The position numbers were made by a program, and so were the translations under genes. Source: Halorientalis sp. (GTDB lineage: Archaea > Halobacteriota > Halobacteria > Halobacteriales > Haloarculaceae). Taken from it: 64,000 nt of DNA. The stretch is from the NCBI RefSeq assembly GCF_028275115.1, contig NZ_JAQCNH010000039.1:1-64000 (forward strand), given 5' to 3'. Each line of letters opens with the position of its first letter. Within the stretch, counting starts at the first letter, position 1. The notes below the pieces were generated by a model, which did not search any database, was not told the origin of the DNA, and saw nothing but the letters and a program-made list of their open reading frames with translations. Shown here piece after piece: positions 1 to 6,872 of this stretch.

Positions 1-2128
1 CCGGGCCCTCCGGCGGGTCCTGAGTCAGATTGATCGTATCGGTCCAGGTCATGTTCTGCGTAGAGATCGTGACTGGATACGTCCCGGGAGCGGTGCTGGA
101 CGGGATCGTGTACGAGTCCTCCACCACGGTCGCGTTACTGACGTTGAGCCGCTGGCTTCCCGAGTCGATGGCCGACCCGTCGAAGCTCATGGCGTACGAC
201 ACGTCGCCGCTCGCGACACCCGTATTGACGATCCGCGCCGAGACGTTCAGCGTGTCGCCCGGTTTGAGCGGGTTCGGCACGGCACCGGCTTCCTGAATGA
301 GGAAGTACGCCTGTTCGCTGTCCCCGGCGGTGAAGCTCCCGGTCGCCGACTCGTTGGCGGTAGTGACCTCGTACTGGTACACGCCGCCCTCACCGACCTG
401 GAGGTTGTCGAAGGTGACCGTCTGCGTGTTGCTGCTCGGAACCGTCGTGGTTTTCATCTTTGTCGTAACGACGTTTCCGCTTTCGTTGCGGACGTAGAGT
501 TTGACGTCCTGTTGCCCGCCCGAGTTGCCCTCGTTTTTCAGCGTCGCACCGATGTCGAAGTCGTCACCGACGATCACCGTCCTGCCGCTGGGTGGTGACG
601 TACTCTCGACGCTGAAGTACATGTTGTCACCAATCAGGATGTCGGTGGACGCGATTTCGGCCGGCCCACGACGGTTGACCACAGCGAACGTCGCGTTCAG
701 GTTCCCCTGCAGGTAGGTCGGCACGGTGTACGTGAGCGTCCGAGAGGCACCGGCCGGGAGCATTATTTCCCTGGATCCGATGACCGTCCGATCCGACCCG
801 GAGGCGTCGGGGAAGGTGAATTCGACCGTCTTGATCGCCTCCACCGCGCCCGTGTTCGTGATTTCCGCCTCGATGGTCTCACTGTCTGAGGCCAACATAC
901 TCCCGGGTGCGTCCGTAATCGTCGTGTCGAACGTCGCCAGGTCGGACGCCGACGCGACCACGACGACCGTCCCGTTCCGGACCTCGTCGCCGGTGTCGAG
1001 GCTGTACTTGTACGTATTCCCGCTGGTGAAATTGTCGTGTTCGACCACGAACTGAAGCGTGGCGTTCTGGTTGTTCGACAGGGAGAAGTTGCCGTAGCCG
1101 GTGACGTTCGATTCGAGTTGCGTCCACGAGCCGCCGTCGTCGCGGTACCAGTCGAGCGTGACGTTCTGTGCGCCGCCCAGGCGACCGGTGTTGTTGATGG
1201 TCGCGTTGACCTCGAAGTCCGTCGATTCCGTCGTAGTCTGGTATGCCACCAGCCCCGGCGGCTCCTCGACGATATAAGTGGGGTCGACCCGTTCGCCGAT
1301 CGCAAAGGTGATGTTGACGTCGTCGCCGGCGTCGACGGTCGAGTCGGTTGTTTCGATAATCGTCCGATCCGGCGAGAAGTTCCGTTCGGCGTAGGTGTGC
1401 CAGGCGGTCGCGAACGGACTGTTCTGGATCGAGACCGTCATGTTCGACAGCACGCGCGGGTCACACGTAATGTCCGACGGCGTCACGTCCGGGTTCGCCT
1501 CGACCTCCTCAAAGTTCTTATCGGTCAGCAGTGCCTTCTGCAAGTACTCGTCTTTGATCTGTGAGCCCGACTCGTTGACGGCCGCGACGAGGCGGTCGGA
1601 CTCGCTCATCTGGCCGTCGAAGTCCGTGAGTTTAACCCCCAGCTGTCCTTCACGGTAATTGAGCGCAGGCGGCGAGACGATAGAACTCCCGCCTCGCGAA
1701 GATTTGCGCCAGACTCCGCCTGCCTCGTATCCGACGATATCGCCTTCCTCCGTCTCGGCCAGCAGCGTGCCGACCGCGATCGGCCCAGTGTAACAGATAT
1801 CTCCCCCGTTCGCGACGTCCACGTTCTCGTCAACGGAGAGATTGATCGTGGTCTGTTCGACCGTCCGGACGTTCCCACCGAGATTCGACGGGAACTCGAA
1901 GGTCATTTGATTGTTGTTCTCGAGATTGTCGATGCGAGAAGACACCTCACGCATCGATTGCTCGGCAACCTCCACCTGATTTTGATTGTTCAGGTCCTGT
2001 ACGACACTCCCGCCGAGGACCACGACGACGAGGGCGCCAAGCGCGACGATACCGACCAGCAACGCCAGCCCGACGACCGGCGATACGGCTCTGTCACCCG
2101 TTAGCATCCCTTCCCCTGGGGCTGTCAT
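1..2128 (-). CDS. Pilin-like surface protein with beta-sandwich repeats (partial, 3' end outside window)
   Basis: Read on the minus strand from the ATG at 2128, the frame stays open to base 1 (709 codons), so the C-terminus is missing. The N-terminus reads GDRAVSPVVG followed by about 22 hydrophobic residues, the class III (type IV pilin/archaellin-like) signal used by haloarchaeal pilins, so processing by a PibD-type peptidase is inferred. A second in-frame ATG at 2107 gives a shorter leader and is an equally good start. Residues about 100-220 contain YEAGGVWR and SPPALNYR, a core also found in the genes at 6120 and 6869 (the group I recall as DUF7289). The rest is repeated CARDB-like beta modules (for example SETIEAEITNTGAVEAIK) with many N-x-S/T sites. 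A TATA-like stretch lies at about 2149-2162. Probably an exported, glycosylated surface or pilus-tip protein; exact role unknown. Confidence 0.8.
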   Translation of the reverse strand, partial: MTAPGEGMLTGDRAVSPVVGLALLVGIVALGALVVVVLGGSVVQDLNNQNQVEVAEQSMREVSSRIDNLENNNQMTFEFPSNLGGNVRTVEQTTINLSVDENVDVANGGDICYTGPIAVGTLLAETEEGDIVGYEAGGVWRKSSRGGSSIVSPPALNYREGQLGVKLTDFDGQMSESDRLVAAVNESGSQIKDEYLQKALLTDKNFEEVEANPDVTPSDITCDPRVLSNMTVSIQNSPFATAWHTYAERNFSPDRTIIETTDSTVDAGDDVNITFAIGERVDPTYIVEEPPGLVAYQTTTESTDFEVNATINNTGRLGGAQNVTLDWYRDDGGSWTQLESNVTGYGNFSLSNNQNATLQFVVEHDNFTSGNTYKYSLDTGDEVRNGTVVVVASASDLATFDTTITDAPGSMLASDSETIEAEITNTGAVEAIKTVEFTFPDASGSDRTVIGSREIMLPAGASRTLTYTVPTYLQGNLNATFAVVNRRGPAEIASTDILIGDNMYFSVESTSPPSGRTVIVGDDFDIGATLKNEGNSGGQQDVKLYVRNESGNVVTTKMKTTTVPSSNTQTVTFDNLQVGEGGVYQYEVTTANESATGSFTAGDSEQAYFLIQEAGAVPNPLKPGDTLNVSARIVNTGVASGDVSYAMSFDGSAIDSGSQRLNVSNATVVEDSYTIPSSTAPGTYPVTISTQNMTWTDTINLTQDPPEGP

Positions 2129-2301
2129 TTCGTATTTGCTTCCCGGTAATTGAGTAAAAACCCATCGACAGTTATGCGCGCTGTGTCTCCTATGATCGTG
2201 AAACAGGCAGATTACGGGATTTTGATATCTGATAAACGGGTCGGCCCCGCAGTCTCAGAGTTTGAAGCATCGTGTCGCCATAGCGCGAAAGTACCGCAAA
2301 G

Positions 2302-2838
2302 TTATGTCCCCAGCCGCCCCCCGTTCTGGAGCGCTGCCGTCACGATGCCAGCCGTCTGCCCGATCCCGACCAGGGCCATCCCTCCGACCGCGACCGTTGC
2401 CGCGTCGAGGAGTGCAGCTCCACCGATGGCGAACAGTATCGACCCGGACAGCGAGAGCAGCGCACCGACCAGGTAGACGTGTCGGTAGGCTGGCCCAGAC
2501 ATCGCCGCCCAGGTCCTGACGTATGCGGCCGCCGGGAGGAGTATCCAGGCGTACAGTGTCAGCGCGGCGAACGGGTCGGCCCCCGGAGTCACGAGGAGGT
2601 CCACCGTTCCGAGGACGTTGACGACCGCGCCGACCCCCAGAACACGCTGCCACGCACTCAGGACCGGACCGGTCATCTCTGACAGCGTCGCCACGAAGAA
2701 AATCACGAGTAGCACGCTCATCACTGTCATAGCGATCAGGACGGTCCGGGCCGTGACCACCCCGAGAACCGCCGCGGCGGCGAAGATCCAGGCCGCTGGT
2801 ACCAGTCCCGCTGGTCCCACGTCTTTCAGCACACCCAT
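2302..2838 (-). CDS. Small polytopic membrane protein, function unknown
   Basis: 178 residues starting MGVLKDVG. The ATG at 2838 is preferred to a TTG 12 bp upstream because a TATA-like sequence on the minus strand (about 2860-2873) sits some 25-30 bp upstream. The protein is almost entirely hydrophobic, with roughly six predicted membrane helices (for example AAWIFAAAAVLGVV, VLIAMTVMSVLLVIFFVA, VYLVGALLSLSGSILFAI) and few charged residues. No catalytic motif or known family was recognised; the layout resembles small multi-helix archaeal membrane proteins of unknown role. It is co-oriented with the truncated pilin-like gene 173 bp downstream, but the gap and that gene's own promoter make an operon uncertain. 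Confidence 0.65.
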   Translation of the reverse strand: MGVLKDVGPAGLVPAAWIFAAAAVLGVVTARTVLIAMTVMSVLLVIFFVATLSEMTGPVLSAWQRVLGVGAVVNVLGTVDLLVTPGADPFAALTLYAWILLPAAAYVRTWAAMSGPAYRHVYLVGALLSLSGSILFAIGGAALLDAATVAVGGMALVGIGQTAGIVTAALQNGGRLGT

Positions 2839-2957
2839 GCCACGTGCCAACGGACGACGGCGTATTGTGTATTCCGGTCGACTGCTGGTGGCGATGTGAC
2901 CAGCCGCGCCTACAGGGAACTGTTCGACGAGATCTGCACAGGCCTACGGAGACGGGA

Positions 2958-2970
2958 TGGACTCGCGGGG
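2958..2970 (-). repeat. 13-bp copy of the tRNA-Ala 3' end
   Basis: TGGACTCGCGGGG here is identical to the last 13 bases of the tRNA gene (3212-3224 on the plus strand). It is followed by an inverted sequence forming a perfect 8-bp stem (2962-2980). Probably a worn copy of the same attachment-like sequence seen at 3092-3116. Confidence 0.5.
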
Positions 2971-3091
2971 GTCCCGCGAGCAGGGAGGGACCACAGGTCC
3001 CTCTTGCAGGCGGCGCACAGCGCCGGCGACGGAGCGAGTGGGACCACGCGGGGGAACGAACGACTGACGGAGCGAAGCGACGGAAGGAGTG

Positions 3092-3116
3092 AGTGGACTC
3101 GCGGGGATTTGAACCC
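3092..3116 (-). repeat. 25-bp perfect direct repeat of the tRNA-Ala 3' end (att-like)
   Basis: Bases 3092-3116 are identical to 3210-3234, which cover the discriminator base, the 3' acceptor strand and part of the T arm of the tRNA-Ala gene. A tRNA 3' end duplicated beyond the gene's 3' side in direct orientation is the classic mark of tyrosine-recombinase integration. Only 118 bp separate the two copies, so no element remains between them. Confidence 0.65.
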
Positions 3117-3120
3117 GATG

Positions 3121-3145
3121 GCGAGACTCGCCACGCTCGTCTCGC
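3121..3145. repeat. Hairpin between tRNA-derived repeats
   Basis: Arms GCGAGAC (3121-3127) and GTCTCGC (3139-3145) flank an 11-base loop. Just after it, TTCAAATCCC (3150-3159) is an inverted 10-bp copy of the tRNA T-arm segment. The arrangement is direct tRNA end, hairpin, inverted T-arm piece. Confidence 0.55.
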
Positions 3146-3211
3146 GTGATTCAAATCCCTGCTCGAACAGACACGAATTCGTCGCTCGCGAGTTGCGATC
3201 GACAGAACTAG

Positions 3212-3283
3212 TGGACTCGCGGGGATTTGAACCCCGGGCCTTCCCCGTGCCAGGGGGATGATCTACCGCTGATCTACGAGCCC
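3212..3283 (-). tRNA. tRNA-Ala (anticodon GGC)
   Basis: 72 bases on the minus strand fold as a full cloverleaf. The acceptor stem is GGGCTCG/CGAGTCC with discriminator A. The G3:U70 wobble pair, the alanine identity element, is present. The D arm is GATC...GATC, the anticodon stem CCCC/GGGG carries loop CTGGCAC with anticodon GGC, and the T arm CGGGG TTCAAAT CCCCG is perfect. CCA is not encoded. No intron is visible. It reads GCC alanine codons, the expected major codon in this GC-rich genome. Confidence 0.95.
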
Positions 3284-3307
3284 GCGCATCCGTCGCTACC
3301 CGGTGAG

Positions 3308-3317
3308 TTTTCTTAAA
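3308..3317 (-). promoter_or_regulatory. TATA box of the tRNA-Ala gene
   Basis: On the minus strand TTTAAGAAAA is centred about 30 bp upstream of the tRNA 5' end at 3283, the normal spacing for an archaeal TATA box. Confidence 0.6.
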
Positions 3318-3373
3318 CCCATCGAAGGAGTTCCTCCACAGTGAAAGAAACGGACAACTCGTTTCGTCTGCCA

Positions 3374-3415
3374 AAAGATATATATACTATTGTTAGCGGC
3401 CAAAACTAATATATC
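3374..3415 (+). promoter_or_regulatory. AT-rich promoter region for the pilin-like operon
   Basis: Two TATA-like runs (AGATATATATACTA at about 3377-3390 and ACTAATATATCC at about 3404-3415) stand out in GC-rich DNA upstream of the operon beginning at 3521. Either would leave a 5' leader of 80-120 bases. Which one is used cannot be told by eye. Confidence 0.45.
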
Positions 3416-3520
3416 CCTAGTTCGGCGACTAAGGGTAGTCGAGAGTGCCAGTCGGCGGCGGGCCCTAAATCGCTAGAATGGAGCGACGACCACGCAGTCG
3501 ATTTCAGACGAGAAATTCGC

Positions 3521-4162
3521 ATGAAGAAGCGAAGTGCATCCGAGCGGGTGAAGGCGGCCGACAGCCACGGGTCGGACTCGGACCGACACTCGGCCTTCGA
3601 GGCGCTGGTGAGTCAGACCCGTGGACAGACGACCATCGACTTCACCGTCGGTGTCGTGTTGTTCGTGTTCGTCCTAGTCGCAATCTTCGCGTTCGTGGCG
3701 GGAACAGTGGAGCCGTTTACAGCGGGTGATCAAGAGGACGTCGTGACGGTCAACAGGGTCGCCGATGGGCTATCCGGAGATACGCTCGGTGACCCGAACA
3801 CGCCGTATACCCTGACGACGGCCTGTACGAGGGCGTTTTTCAATCGGACGAGTTCCCCGCCGTCGAGCTGTCGGTTCAGTGTCCAGCCACTCGAAGAGCA
3901 GGTCGGCGTGACCGGGAGTGCGTTCCTCAACGTGACGGTTCGCGGGAACGTGAGCGGGTCCGGGTCGCCCGACGAGTTGCTCTGCTGGGACGGGACGACC
4001 GGAGACTTGGTCGAACAGAGTGGGACGGACTGTACGGTCGCCGACGTGGAACCGTTGACCGTCGGTGACGACGCCGAGTCGGGTGCTCAGTCGTCGGTGA
4101 CGGCACGGCGCACGGTGTCTCTCGACGGGACCAGCGTGTCGCTGGTGGTGAAACTATGGTGA
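3521..4162 (+). CDS. Pilin-like membrane-anchored protein (DUF7287-type), first gene of operon
   Basis: 213 residues. A hydrophilic leader of about 34 residues precedes RGQTTIDFTVGVVLFVFVLV, a pilin-like cleavage site (R-G before a polar/hydrophobic start) followed by one membrane helix. The rest is an exterior domain with four cysteines (CTRAFF..., CRFSV, LLCWDG, DCTVAD), possibly two disulfides, and several N-glycosylation sites. The signature matches the haloarchaeal family I remember as DUF7287; that number is from memory. The stop overlaps the next start (ATGGTGA, 7-bp overlap), showing translational coupling. Likely a minor pilin or pseudopilin; function inferred from the N-terminus and the cluster, not shown. 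Confidence 0.75.
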   Translation: MKKRSASERVKAADSHGSDSDRHSAFEALVSQTRGQTTIDFTVGVVLFVFVLVAIFAFVAGTVEPFTAGDQEDVVTVNRVADGLSGDTLGDPNTPYTLTTACTRAFFNRTSSPPSSCRFSVQPLEEQVGVTGSAFLNVTVRGNVSGSGSPDELLCWDGTTGDLVEQSGTDCTVADVEPLTVGDDAESGAQSSVTARRTVSLDGTSVSLVVKLW

Positions 4163-4737
4163 GCGAGCGTGGCCAGGTCCACACGCTCGAGGCTATCGTC
4201 GCGGGGCTGTTGTTGACATCGAGTATCGTCTTGGCCCTCCAGATGACGGCGGTGACGCCGCTGTCGGCGAGCACTTCGAGTCAGCACATCGAGAACCAGC
4301 AGGCGGCCAGCGCGGCGGGCGTGCTGGCGATAGCGTCCCGGAACGACTCGCTGCGGGAGACGGTGTTGTACTGGAACAGCACGGAAAACCGGTTCCACGA
4401 GGCTAATCCGACCGGGTTCTACACACGACAGCTTCCGACAGCGTTGGGACGGTCGCTCCAGCGGACGTTCGGGGACCGCGGGATCGCCTACAACGTCTAC
4501 GTGAGCTACTACAAATCGGGTCAGCCACAGCGCAAACCCATCCTCTACCGTGGTGAGCCGACCGACAACGCGGTGTCGGCGGGCAGGACTGTCGTCATCG
4601 CGAACGACACGCGGCTGCTGAACGGGAACCTGACCCGTGGACCGCCGGTGAACAGCTCGAACTTCTACGCCGACAACAACGGCGAGGGTCCCGTGTTCGA
4701 CGTGGTCCGTGTGGAGGTGGTCGTGTGGCGGATCTGA
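4156..4737 (+). CDS. Pilin-like protein (DUF7288-type)
   Basis: 193 residues. The start is RGQVHTLEAIVAGLLLTSSI: a short positive leader, a possible class III cleavage after R-G, a conserved-looking Glu six residues into the mature helix (as in the +5 Glu of many pilins), then a single hydrophobic helix. The exterior part is about 150 residues, contains several N-x-S/T sites and ends in a short beta-rich tail (DVVRVEVVVWRI). It overlaps both the previous gene (7 bp) and the next (13 bp). Looks like a minor pilin; I recall this family as DUF7288. Confidence 0.75.
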   Translation: MVSERGQVHTLEAIVAGLLLTSSIVLALQMTAVTPLSASTSSQHIENQQAASAAGVLAIASRNDSLRETVLYWNSTENRFHEANPTGFYTRQLPTALGRSLQRTFGDRGIAYNVYVSYYKSGQPQRKPILYRGEPTDNAVSAGRTVVIANDTRLLNGNLTRGPPVNSSNFYADNNGEGPVFDVVRVEVVVWRI

Positions 4738-5681
4738 GGGAGGACGACCGGGCGCAGGTGCTGTTGGTCGCGGGGTTCGTCCTCGCGGCGTCGTTCGTCG
4801 CGCTGACGCTGGTGTTGAATTCGGTTATCTACACCGAAAATCTGGCCACTCGCGGGGCCGACGCAGCCGGCGGGGAAGCCATCACCTACCGCGACGACAT
4901 TACGGAGGGCGTAGAGCCGATGGTCGAGTCGGTCAACCGGAACGCTTCGTCGCAGTCGGAGATACAGGACCAGCTCTCGCGGGCGGTGGTCTCGACGAGT
5001 CGCCGGGCCGCGCGGTTCCAAGTGTTAGGTGGCATCAGTGCCAACGCGACACTGGCATCGATCAACTGGGGGACCCGTATCGGCCAGAATCGGACGACGG
5101 GGAACTTCACGAACTCGACCGCGCCGAGCAGCGCCGACGTGGCGAGCGACTGGACGGTCGCAACGGGCGTCGATGGGACGCGCTCGGTGCAGCTCAACGT
5201 GACCGACTCCGCGGAGCTGGCGCTGCAGTCCAACGGTCCGCTCGAGTTGCAGGTCACCGACGGGACGCCCTGGGTGTTCAGGCTGTTCAAGAACAACAGC
5301 GCTGGCACCACGACGGCGGTGGAGGTCGATCCCCCCTCGGGGCCGTCGCGGATCTGCTCGGCCGGCAAGAACCCGACGGTCGGGCTGACGGCGGGCACGT
5401 TCAACGGGACGGACTGTCCAGGGCTAGAGTACGGCGAGGACGTCTCGACGCCGTACACCATCGCCGTCGAGAACGGTCGCCAGTATCAGGGCACGTACTC
5501 GCTGGTGGTCGACGAGGAGATCGATAGCGGCGACATCGAGTCCGACAACTACGGGACGGCACCCGACGTGCCGTTCACGCTGACGGGGGTCTATGCGGCG
5601 ACGGTTCACGTCGAGTACCGGTCCACGTCACTGACCTACGCGACCGACGCACGGGTCCGCCCCGGTGAAAGCGATGACTGA
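4725..5681 (+). CDS. Pilin-like protein (DUF7261-type)
   Basis: 318 residues from a GTG start at 4725 inside the end of the preceding gene; no ATG lies in a better position. DDRAQVLLVAGFVLAASFVA gives a pilin-type leader and helix. The exterior region has a two-cysteine segment (ICSAGK...DCPGLEYG) and many N-glycosylation sequons. This is the largest exterior domain of the five operon members. The stop overlaps the following start. No enzyme motif is visible. Probable structural subunit of a pilus-like or secretion pseudopilus assembly, inferred from the N-terminus and operon. Confidence 0.75.
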   Translation: MADLREDDRAQVLLVAGFVLAASFVALTLVLNSVIYTENLATRGADAAGGEAITYRDDITEGVEPMVESVNRNASSQSEIQDQLSRAVVSTSRRAARFQVLGGISANATLASINWGTRIGQNRTTGNFTNSTAPSSADVASDWTVATGVDGTRSVQLNVTDSAELALQSNGPLELQVTDGTPWVFRLFKNNSAGTTTAVEVDPPSGPSRICSAGKNPTVGLTAGTFNGTDCPGLEYGEDVSTPYTIAVENGRQYQGTYSLVVDEEIDSGDIESDNYGTAPDVPFTLTGVYAATVHVEYRSTSLTYATDARVRPGESDD

Positions 5682-6123
5682 CGACCGCGGCGTGTCGACG
5701 ACGCTGAACTACGTCCTCGGGCTCGCCATCGCACTCATCCTGATCACTGGTCTGCTGGTTGCGGGCGGCACGTTCGTCGAGACCCAGCGCGATCAGAGCA
5801 TCGAGACGGAGTTAGCGGTACTCGCAGAACAGGTGAGTTCGGACGTGGCGATGGCCGACCGGTTGGCCGAGACGACGAGCGACAACGAATCCGTTCGGGT
5901 GGGCCGCAGCCTGCCGCCGCGTGTCGCCGGGAGCAGCTACGAAGTCAGTATCGAGGGGGGGTCAGACCCACAGGTCGTGGTGCAGACGACCGACCCCGAG
6001 ATCACCGTCACGGTCCCGGTACGGTCGTCCACACCCATCGAGTCGTCGTCGGTGTCCGGTGGGACGGTCGCGGTCAACTACACCGCCAGTGACCGACTCG
6101 CTCTGGAGGACGAACAGATATGA
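5674..6123 (+). CDS. Pilin-like protein (DUF7266-type)
   Basis: 149 residues starting MTDDRGVSTTLNYVLGLAIA. The ATG at 5674 is chosen over the GTG at 5665 because GGTGA (5664-5668) then sits at Shine-Dalgarno distance and the leader matches its neighbours. One membrane helix follows the R-G site. The remaining roughly 110 residues are beta-rich (EITVTVPVRSSTPIESSSV) without cysteines. It overlaps the upstream stop by 8 bp and the next start by 4 bp (ATGA), so the operon is translated as a unit. Small minor-pilin-like protein. Confidence 0.75.
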   Translation: MTDDRGVSTTLNYVLGLAIALILITGLLVAGGTFVETQRDQSIETELAVLAEQVSSDVAMADRLAETTSDNESVRVGRSLPPRVAGSSYEVSIEGGSDPQVVVQTTDPEITVTVPVRSSTPIESSSVSGGTVAVNYTASDRLALEDEQI

Positions 6124-6872
6124 GCCGGGACCGTGCCGTGAGCGACGTGGTCGGGTTCGTGGTCGTGTTCTCGCTGGTCGCGGCGACCGTCGGTATCGTC
6201 TCGGTCACCGGCATCGGCATCCTCCAGGACGCACGCGACGCCGAGCAGGTGAACAACGCAGAGCGGGCCTTCGACGTCCTCGCGGACAACATGGCCGATA
6301 TCCACCGCGCGGGCGCACCGAGTCGTTCGACGGAGATCAAACTCGACGACGCGCGACTGGAGGTGCGATCGTCGGTCGTTATCAACGTCACCGGCGTCGA
6401 CCCGAGCGGAACGAACCCCAACGTCTCCTACTCGACGACCCCGATCATGTACGAGGGCCGCGGTGACACGGCCATCGTCTACGAGGGTGGTGCCGTCTTC
6501 CGCGACTCGCCGCGGGGTGGCATCGTCACCGAGAAGCCACCGTTCCGCTTTGCCGACGGCGGAGTCATCATTCCGATCATCCAGACGCAGCAGATGGGCA
6601 ACACCACAAGCGTCGCCGGCGGGACGGTCCGGGTCCGAGCCGAACGGGCGGTCCGGGAACCGTTACCCGAGTTCGTCCAGCGAGCGTCCGACTACGACGC
6701 CCTGATCGTCAACATCACGTCGCCACGGCACCGGCTCTGGCAGCGTTACCTCGAAGACGACGCCGAGGCCACGTGTACGGTGACTCGTCCCGAGACCGTC
6801 CAGTGTCGAATCGACGACCCCGAACGGCTGTCGGTCACCCGGACGCTGATAAACTTCGAGTTCGAAGTCTAA
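6120..6872 (+). CDS. Pilin-like protein (DUF7289-type), last gene of operon
   Basis: 250 residues starting SRDRAVSDVVGFVVVFSLVA, a very short leader and pilin-like helix. The exterior domain shares landmarks with the proteins at 1-2128 and 6869-8434: YEGGAVFR, a PP-x-F/Y motif (KPPFRF), GGVIIPIIQT and a later W-x-x-Y (HRLWQRYLED). Two cysteines (TCTVTRPETVQCR) may form a disulfide. It ends 4 bp inside the convergent gene. Being the operon member homologous to the two large outlying proteins, it may be their assembly partner; this is inference. Confidence 0.75.
   Translation: MSRDRAVSDVVGFVVVFSLVAATVGIVSVTGIGILQDARDAEQVNNAERAFDVLADNMADIHRAGAPSRSTEIKLDDARLEVRSSVVINVTGVDPSGTNPNVSYSTTPIMYEGRGDTAIVYEGGAVFRDSPRGGIVTEKPPFRFADGGVIIPIIQTQQMGNTTSVAGGTVRVRAERAVREPLPEFVQRASDYDALIVNITSPRHRLWQRYLEDDAEATCTVTRPETVQCRIDDPERLSVTRTLINFEFEV

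Larger units (their letters stand above)
2839..3211. other. Gene-free stretch carrying tRNA-derived repeats
   Basis: About 370 bp with no credible coding frame on either strand. It holds three pieces related to the 3' end of the adjacent tRNA-Ala gene (listed separately), a short palindrome at 2962-2980 (arms CTCGCGGG/CCCGCGAG) and a hairpin at 3121-3145. The left end contains the promoter of the 2302-2838 membrane gene. Confidence 0.7.
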
